The notes beneath the pieces are model-generated. The model worked only from the letters and a program-made list of their open reading frames with translations. It made no database searches and was not told the origin of the DNA. From Linnemannia schmuckeri (lineage: Eukaryota; Mortierellomycota; Mortierellomycetes; Mortierellales; Mortierellaceae), in NCBI GenBank assembly GCA_029449235.1, contig JANATG010000002.1, positions 1,674,001-1,738,000 on the forward strand: a DNA stretch of 64,000 bases. The letters are read 5' to 3'. Each line of letters starts with the position of its first letter. The stretch's first letter is position 1. The translations under genes were made by a program, and so were the position numbers. Shown here in pieces: positions 57,823-64,000 of this stretch.

Positions 57823-58890
57823 CTAAAGCTGTTCTAAAGTGATGTTTGAGGGCTGACTTGTGACCATTACACCAGACTCAAGAGCAAGATGGAGGCCAGA
57901 ATCGAACGCCTTGGTGGCAGCGAGGACCATCGAACGAGAGTTGGTGAAGGCAAAGGGTACACTCAGGACAGACTCGCTATGGCCAACCTTTTCATCTGCA
58001 ATACAACCGTCCTTCCTCTTGAGCTGATTCCGGACGATGTAGTCGATCACGGCAACAAAGTCCGAGACTGTGCCGTCACCACTGGAGCGGAGGGTGGAGA
58101 CAGGCTCTAGCTGTGTCTCCTCGACCAGCTTGAAAACCAGCGTACATGATGAGGTTTGTGTTGTAGTAACAGTGGCGAGGGCGTCTTTTTCGTTGGTGCT
58201 TGCGCTTGTGCTCAGGTCAGGCACGCTAGCGGCATCATCGTCGGCCTTGAGGCCTTGACCATCGGACTTAGGCACATCTTGAAGAACAAGCGTCATGTCG
58301 GCATCGGTGGCAGAAATGGTAATACCCTCGCCATCGCCTTCTTGAGCGTCGTACAGGTAAATTCGGGCAGATCTTGAGTCTGACGATGTAGTCTGAGCAG
58401 CTGCAACAGAGACGGCGGCAGTGGGAGAGGAGGAGGCAATGCTTGAAGGAGCAAGGCCCCAAGGACGATACTCTCGCGTCTTGGAGAGCGAAGACGAAGG
58501 GTTAAGCCGATATCCGACTGTGTCGCGCTCGACAAAGGCAACTGCAGGATGTTGGCGGATCTCGGCCAGAGCCTCAGCATGGAATCGGCCGGCGACCGCT
58601 TGGAAGGAACCCAAGTCAATGGAATGTTTGGTGCCTTTAATGATCTCGTCCCAAAGAGCAGCTTTGTTGTTGTCGTGAGATTGTTGGGCTGGATTTGCTT
58701 GCTTGCCCTTTGAAGAAAAGTTGCTAGATTTAAAGCCATCCTTGAAAACGACGATGTAAGAGTCGGGAAAAACTGTGGCGGCGGCGTCTGGAGGAATGAG
58801 AGGTGCAATGTCGTCTGTTTGAGAGTGGACAGTAGTTGCCAAGGCTTGTGAAGCCATCAGGATGGAAAAGGAGGCGGTTGCGAGGAACAT
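57823..58890 (-). CDS. Secreted I9-prodomain protein derived from a subtilase, non-catalytic
   Basis: A single open frame of 355 aa from the ATG at 58890. An upstream in-frame ATG at 59088 exists, but the signal peptide MFLATASFSILMASQALA marks the likely start. Residues ~35-135 are a good I9 propeptide: FPDSYIVVFKDGFKSSNF, LWDEIIKGTKHSIDLGSFQA, GRFHAEALAEIRQHPAVAFV and ERDTVGYRL. After the usual prodomain/protease junction (TREYRPWGLAPSSI) the protein diverges into ~150 Ser/Thr/Asp-rich residues. It then resumes a recognisable but eroded subtilase helix (GDGTVSDFVAVIDYIVRNQL) and stops. The Asp, His and Ser catalytic motifs are all absent, yet ~1 kb of frame is intact. It may be a pseudogene that happens to stay open, or a stand-alone protease inhibitor like other free I9 proteins. 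Confidence 0.7.
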   Translation of the reverse strand: MFLATASFSILMASQALATTVHSQTDDIAPLIPPDAAATVFPDSYIVVFKDGFKSSNFSSKGKQANPAQQSHDNNKAALWDEIIKGTKHSIDLGSFQAVAGRFHAEALAEIRQHPAVAFVERDTVGYRLNPSSSLSKTREYRPWGLAPSSIASSSPTAAVSVAAAQTTSSDSRSARIYLYDAQEGDGEGITISATDADMTLVLQDVPKSDGQGLKADDDAASVPDLSTSASTNEKDALATVTTTQTSSCTLVFKLVEETQLEPVSTLRSSGDGTVSDFVAVIDYIVRNQLKRKDGCIADEKVGHSESVLSVPFAFTNSRSMVLAATKAFDSGLHLALESGVMVTSQPSNITLEQL

Positions 58891-60366
58891 AGCGTACGAT
58901 ATGTGTGTGGTATAAGGTATGTGTGTGGTTTTAAAGGTGAGCTGTGAACGCGAATAGCAGATATTGTTGTTGTGAAGAAAAACAAGGTGAGGATCACCCT
59001 TGGCTTTTATATCTTCACCATTTTTCTCTTGTCGGGTAACATCCCGCAAAGGTGGTCTCCAGTCAGGCGACGGGAACTTTTTGTTCATTTGGCAAGCACT
59101 GTCCTGTCAGTACAATCTTGTCCAAAACGATTATCATCTTACCTCCCATGAATGGTCTCGGATCAATGAGAAAAAAGAAGAAAAAAGTGGCGTGCGGGAG
59201 TGGAGATGGGTGGGCGGTACGTAGCATTGCAACACCTAGACAGTAAGCTATTGACTGACTGGATAAGTCAAGCGTAGAAAAACGAAGAGTTCACTCCGCG
59301 GTGTGTAATTCAGTACAAACCACTACTCTATGCAATTGATTCTTTTTTCCTCTGTTTGTATCACTCAAGAGTCGAAGCTTTAATTTTTTTTCAATTTCCG
59401 TAAAGTTTGTATTGAAACGTCCTTACGCCTGACTTGCTGGGCGTTCTCTCCACCTTGCTAGGCTATGGGCGGTGCACGAAAAAACACACACACGCACACA
59501 CATACCAGCGATAGTGTGGGTGTGCCACAAAGAGGAAAAAAAGCAAAACAGGCGCGCGCTTCTCATTCGCATAGAGTACAACAAACTTCCTTGTCACAAC
59601 CGTGTAACCATTCAGCCGTCAATTTTTTTTGTTATTCCTCCTTGAAAAGATATCGCAATGGATCTAAGTACAAATTCGATGAGTCCTGAGGGCACAAAAG
59701 TAAAGAGAGAAGGCGAAGAGGAAAGAACCGAAAGGAAAAATGAAAGGTAAACTGTATGAAGAAAAAAGATCAACATGTCTAATATATGTACACACAAGGG
59801 CAGCCAAACCAAAATAATAGTATTGGCCAGCTCGAAAGACTATTGGTCGATTGAAAGTCGACGATTTAGGAGACATCCATGCACATTAAGAGAAGGGGCA
59901 TTGCTTTCCTTTAAACGGCCAGAGGTTCTTGAATCCAGAGAGAGGATAGGTTTTGCGTAAGGAAATGGGGGTTTACCCAGACTAGACCAGCCCAGGGCGA
60001 TCTGTCAACAGATCTCTCCCCTTAGCATGTTATTTTATTTCACGAGCGAGACATGACATCAATGGCAGCCAAGCCCTAAATGTTTAGTTCCCCGGTAAAG
60101 ACGCGTGTTAACTTGTCAGAGGACTGCATAGACTTTGAAGTGTTGCCGCGTTATCAGTTTACGACAATAACCTCGAGTTATTCGCATGATTGCTTGCAAG
60201 GTACAAGGAACTTTGTGGATGCGCTTTCGCCCAAGTCAGGTGGTACAAGCCACAGTCTCGGTCGTCAACAACCCCTAGATCAGAATCAGCCTTTTCTCTT
60301 TTTTTGTCCTATCCCCTTTTCTCTCTCCTCCTCTTGCTCTCTTTCTCTTCCGGTTCCGTTGCCACC
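58891..60366. other. Intergenic region, divergent promoters
   Basis: Lies between the I9-type gene (-) and the Caprin-like gene (+). There is a CA-repeat near 59485-59505. The last 70 bp before 60367 are C/T-rich and end in GCCACC directly before the ATG. No gene recognised. Confidence 0.5.
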
Positions 60367-63353
60367 ATGACTCAAACACCCGCTCACATCACGACAACCA
60401 CGACCACAACAACCACTACTGCCAAACGTCGTTCGCGATCCAGGGCCAAGCACTCAGCAGCAACAACCTCTATTTTCCAGACCCCTCCTTCTCCTTCAGC
60501 TACATACACAGACCAGACTTCAACCCAGAAGCTCCAGTCGAAGAACAGCAATGCGTCAACGAAGAAACAACCTTCGACCGCTAGGTCCACCTCAGACACT
60601 GATGCTGGAAGTCTGAACCCATATCTGAACCTCGTCTTTCGACGCATGCGCAGACTGAAAAAGCGGGTGGTATGTTTGATTTGCTTGTTTTGTTATTGTG
60701 ATCATACCGCTCTGTTCTGCACACACGGTCACTTGAAAAGGCTTTTTTTTTTTTTTTTGGTACCTTGATTTCACTCTATTGTTATATATTCTCTTCCCTT
60801 TGTTAGACAAGAGTCGAGTCAACAGAGGCAGCTTTGACCAATGACCCATCAAAAAAAGATACTTTGGAGCCAGGCCAATTGATGGCGTTGGAAAAGAAGC
60901 TCGAAATGTCGGCACCCTTGAAGGAACTGGAGGGTCTTTTCAAGGCTATGACTATCCTGCAAGCAAGCGTAAGTAGTCTGTCTCTTCAAGGTGGAGGCGT
61001 TTATCATTTTTTGCTCGCGCGTGAGTGGATGTTGTAATCATAAACTCATGTCATTTCTCTGCTGTTGCACGTTTTCCCAGGACAACCTGGAGCACAAGAA
61101 ACAGATCGAGGAGCACTCGCATGATATCGAGATAGTACAAGAGACTGCGACAAAGGAGACCCAGGAATCCGCCATTTCTGCCTTTATCCAAGTCATTCGC
61201 CTTTTCTACGCGCTTAAGCAACTAGACGATGCTAAAGAGTACCTGACTATGCCCCTGCTCAGCAGTCTCAAGGCCTTGGAAAAATTTCGAACTCGTCTCT
61301 TTGAGGTTGCACAGAGAGCCGAGTTGTCGGACGGAGATGATTGTGCCCATTCACGCGAGGAGTTGTACTCGATGGTCCACAAGCTGACAGAAAAATGCGC
61401 CGACAATGTCTCAGAGGAGGGTGATATCACCTGTAAGTTATCATCATGTGATATGAAATATTAGGAAGGTATTCATCTCATAACACACACACCTTTTCAT
61501 CGCTCATTTTATTTTCTTTCACCATTTGGCTCTTCATGCAGACAAGCATATCTATGACGAACTCGATCACCTCACCTATCCATCTGCAGACCTGCAGTTG
61601 AGGGACACTCCACGCGTTTCCGACGACCGTCAAGTGGATGATCCATCGTCGATTGTGAAGGCTCATGCCAGAGTAGAGGATGACGGTGATGGAACCTCTG
61701 TGCGCTCACTGATGTCCGAGCCTACATTGACGGCCGCACAAAAATCATGCGCGACGGTCGAGAACTGGTTTAACAAGATCAGCCCCTCCAATCTGCTGTG
61801 GTCAGAGTCGCCACCAAAGACTACTCTAGGATCAGAGCCCAAAGCGATCACACATAGTGTGAACCCGAAACAGGCAGAATCAACTCCAGTTGCGCAGGTG
61901 AGCCTTGGTCGAGAGGTTGCATCACAGACGGATCCAGTCGCATCAATCGAACCACCGTCGATGCCAGCTGCTGCACCTATGCCGCCAACAGTCGTCCCAT
62001 TAGTGCCTGTCCATCCGATACCTAACTGTAAGTAGTATATGCTTTTTTCCCATTTCACTGACGTTCTTAACTGTTGTTAACTTCGTTACTATCTATCAAT
62101 CTTAACTCTATCACTTATGTTGCTGACACATAGATCGGTTTATGCTTCCACCATGGGTTGGTGGATCGTCTTATCCTGCGGATCCTCACATCAGCAACCC
62201 TTCCTTGTCGCAAGCACAGCAACCTCTTCCTATCATGCGTGTTAGCAATGAACCCGGCTATCCAACGTTTTCGCAGCCGGAGGACAAAGAGTCTGGCAAG
62301 CGTGGCTCTTGTCGTCGTTTCGGTCGTGAAAGCAGTGGTCATTCTCGAGAGGGGTCTACCTTCCGATCTCACCGCATCCCGCAGGATTGCTATGGGCAGC
62401 GTGAAGGTAGTGGTCAATTGGAGGTGATCTATGAGGATGACGAGAAGGAGTTCAGCGCCAGTTCGAACATCACAGCCCAAAATCATGACCAACACGTGTC
62501 ATACTATTCAGGATCGATCTACCAAGAGTCAGAGCAGTTGCAGGCCACTGATCCAAACCAGAGTGGTACTCAGGGTCGTATGGCTGCACGCACAATGGCG
62601 GAGAGCGCTAGCTCAGGAGTCAGACGAGGCGTTTCTCCGTTGTCGGGGGACCAATTGAGGCAACAACAGGCTGCCTATGATTATTCCAGTGGTGTGATGA
62701 CTCTGCAGCAATCGGAGAGCACCTCATTTGGGAACAAGGGCAGCGGCACAAGCAACAACAAGGAATCACTCACAGACAACAACAAGGAATGCCTTACAAA
62801 CAACAACAACAATGGTGCTTTTCAGGGACGCTGGTCTGGTAAGAAAAAGGGACGCGGCCAGGATCGATCCCCTTCTGGACAGACACAGCAGGGAGGCCCA
62901 AAGTCCCAGAATCAGCGATCAATCGAGTCGTCGTCGAGTCATTTGCATCTAGGTGCACGACAACAGCAGCACCCCGTTGATAACACTGGCCATTACTTGC
63001 AGTTTCAGCAGCACTCTGCTTCTTCTCGCTCTTACGACCACATGCGATCTGACGCTCAGAACAAACAATACTATCGGCACAAGACCCAGCAGCAGCAGCA
63101 ACATCAGCAACAGCAGCAACAGAAACAACAGCGTCGCCATGAGGAGCAGGAGCTGTCTCTTCCGACTCAGCAACAGCAGCAGCAACAGGATGTTCACCAT
63201 TATTTCCAGCAGCCGTTCTATCAGTACCCAGGAGGGTGGTACTATCCTGGATATGGAGAAGGAGGAGGGACGCCCGTTTATTGCGTTCAGAGTGGACAGC
63301 AGGAACAGCAGGAACAGCAAGGACAGCAGGGAGAACAAGTCCAACAGACCTAG
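60367..63353 (+). CDS. Caprin-like coiled-coil, Gln-rich RNA-granule-type protein
   Basis: Five exons: 60367-60669, 60807-60968, 61081-61432, 61542-62027 and 62134-63353; 840 aa, phases consistent, start in a GCCACCATG context. After a Thr/Ser-rich N-terminus, residues ~85-270 are helical: LNPYLNLVFRRMRRLKKRV, TLEPGQLMALEKKL, LKELEGLFKAM, HDIEIVQETATKETQESAIS and a following helical bundle. The order, a short basic helix followed by 'EKK' and a four-helix region, resembles the conserved HR1/dimerisation region of animal Caprins. The remainder is disordered, with Gly/Ser/Arg patches (GRWSGKKKGRGQDR) and long Gln runs. Caprins bind RNA and partner G3BP in stress granules. Similarity is by pattern recall only, so the family call is tentative. 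Confidence 0.7.
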
Positions 63354-63753
63354 CAAGAAGACACTAAAGGGCAGGTTTAGGTTGTCGTCGACTGGCGGTG
63401 CACGAACGCCGTTTGTCGGACCCAGAACCCCTAAAAGACCCCTTTGGTGCAAAATAGAAAATAAAAAAATGCCATCAGCCATACTTCCCTGGTAAGGACA
63501 TTTGCAACCCTCATTAATATCATTGCCATGGAAGCAAGTATTCCCGGGTTTGGCGCTAAATTATACTCTCTTTTATTTTTTTGCTTTCCCTCTTACTTTC
63601 ACCCCTCACCTCCCCCCGACGGATGCTCACATTCAGACACATACACAGACAAACCATCCCTCTCTCTTTCTCCTTCCATCACTCGTTCCCTCCTTTCTAT
63701 CTTCAACTTGTCCTTCCCTCCCCAAATAACTCAGATCAAACCAAAACATATTA
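63354..63753. other. Intergenic region before the last partial gene
   Basis: 3' UTR of the Caprin-like gene and a C/T/CA-rich promoter-like stretch (63590-63720). No gene seen. Confidence 0.5.
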
Positions 63754-64000
63754 ATGTCCACCACCACTCCCACACCCTTCACCGTCATCCCCTCCTCGCA
63801 ACCCTCCTGCGGGGACATCACTCTCTTACGTCCCATCCCACACTGTCCAAACACAACAGCAACAACCACCAGCATCCCGGGTAATCCTAATGGGGGAGGC
63901 GAACTCATGGGCTGCTTCTTCCAAACAAACGGCCTCTTCTGCGCACCCCTCGCCACTACCCGCGGATTCCTCTTTACTCTCGATTCAACGCAACAACAAC
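63754..64000 (+). CDS. Unidentified protein, N-terminal part only (3' partial)
   Basis: An open frame starts at ATG 63754 (MSTTTPTPFTVIPSSQPSCG) and runs 82 codons to the window edge without a stop. Text such as GGELMGCFFQTNGLFCAPL, followed by ATTRGFLFTLDSTQQQ, is not from a family I recognise. The C/T-rich leader and the lack of alternative frames support a real start. An intron within this stretch cannot be excluded, for instance at a GGTAAT near 63880. Confidence 0.45.
   Translation, partial: MSTTTPTPFTVIPSSQPSCGDITLLRPIPHCPNTTATTTSIPGNPNGGGELMGCFFQTNGLFCAPLATTRGFLFTLDSTQQQ

Overview
The window looks like a piece of nuclear chromosome from an early-diverging filamentous fungus, most likely Mortierellomycotina (Mucoromycota). 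This placement is an inference from gene style and content, not from a database match. Most genes carry many short spliceosomal introns (mostly about 50-250 nt, GTAAGT/GTATGT donors, CTAAC/CTGAC branch points, TAG/CAG acceptors). Coding regions are GC-rich, intergenic DNA is full of A/T and C/T tracts, and several proteins carry long Gln, Ser or acidic runs. There is no sign of bacterial operons, CRISPR arrays or viral genes.

Layout, left to right. A 5'-truncated WDR6/Rtt10-type WD40 protein (1-3051, +) is followed by a class I CPD photolyase (3344-5661, +). The photolyase converges on V-ATPase subunit F (6299-7032, -). Subunit F is divergent from a BRWD/PHIP-type WD40-bromodomain protein (7760-13847, +). 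Next come a YqjM-class old yellow enzyme with a likely mitochondrial presequence (14175-15786, +), an intronless low-complexity orphan (16366-18621, +), a multi-pass UPF0658-like membrane protein (19403-21436, +) and a 2309-residue orphan with 15 coding exons (22030-30658, +). After a 2.7-kb stretch without genes comes a 684-residue Ala/Glu/Lys/Arg helix protein ending in a polybasic segment and a CaaX box (33369-36695, +). CWH43, a GPI-anchor lipid remodelling protein, follows (37482-41775, +).

The stretch 42.7-43.5 kb holds a tRNA-Gly(GCC) and a 351-bp retroposed element with a poly(A) tail and a 14-bp target-site duplication, plus a partial second copy. It is followed by a mitochondrial two-box HMG protein (43771-45251, -), a 2.9-kb pyrimidine-rich region, and a GIN4/BRSK-type kinase with nine coding exons (48177-53392, +). 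The region 53.5-58.9 kb is a decaying cluster of subtilisin-like (S8/I9) genes on the minus strand: one pseudogene with several breaks, one gutted remnant, and one copy that keeps an open frame but has lost the catalytic residues. A TA-flanked MITE-like inverted repeat lies among them. A Caprin-like coiled-coil/Gln-rich protein (60367-63353, +) and the start of an unidentified gene (63754-64000, +) close the window.

Most of the genes are unrelated housekeeping or regulatory genes, as expected for a eukaryotic locus. The strongest candidates for something undescribed are the prenylated single-helix protein, the 2.3-kDa-residue-scale orphan at 22-30.7 kb, the subtilase relic that survives as a secreted I9-type protein, the retroposed element, and several extreme gene structures (a possible 2-nt microexon, a 17-nt microexon, a GC-AG intron, and 12-42-nt first coding exons in five genes).
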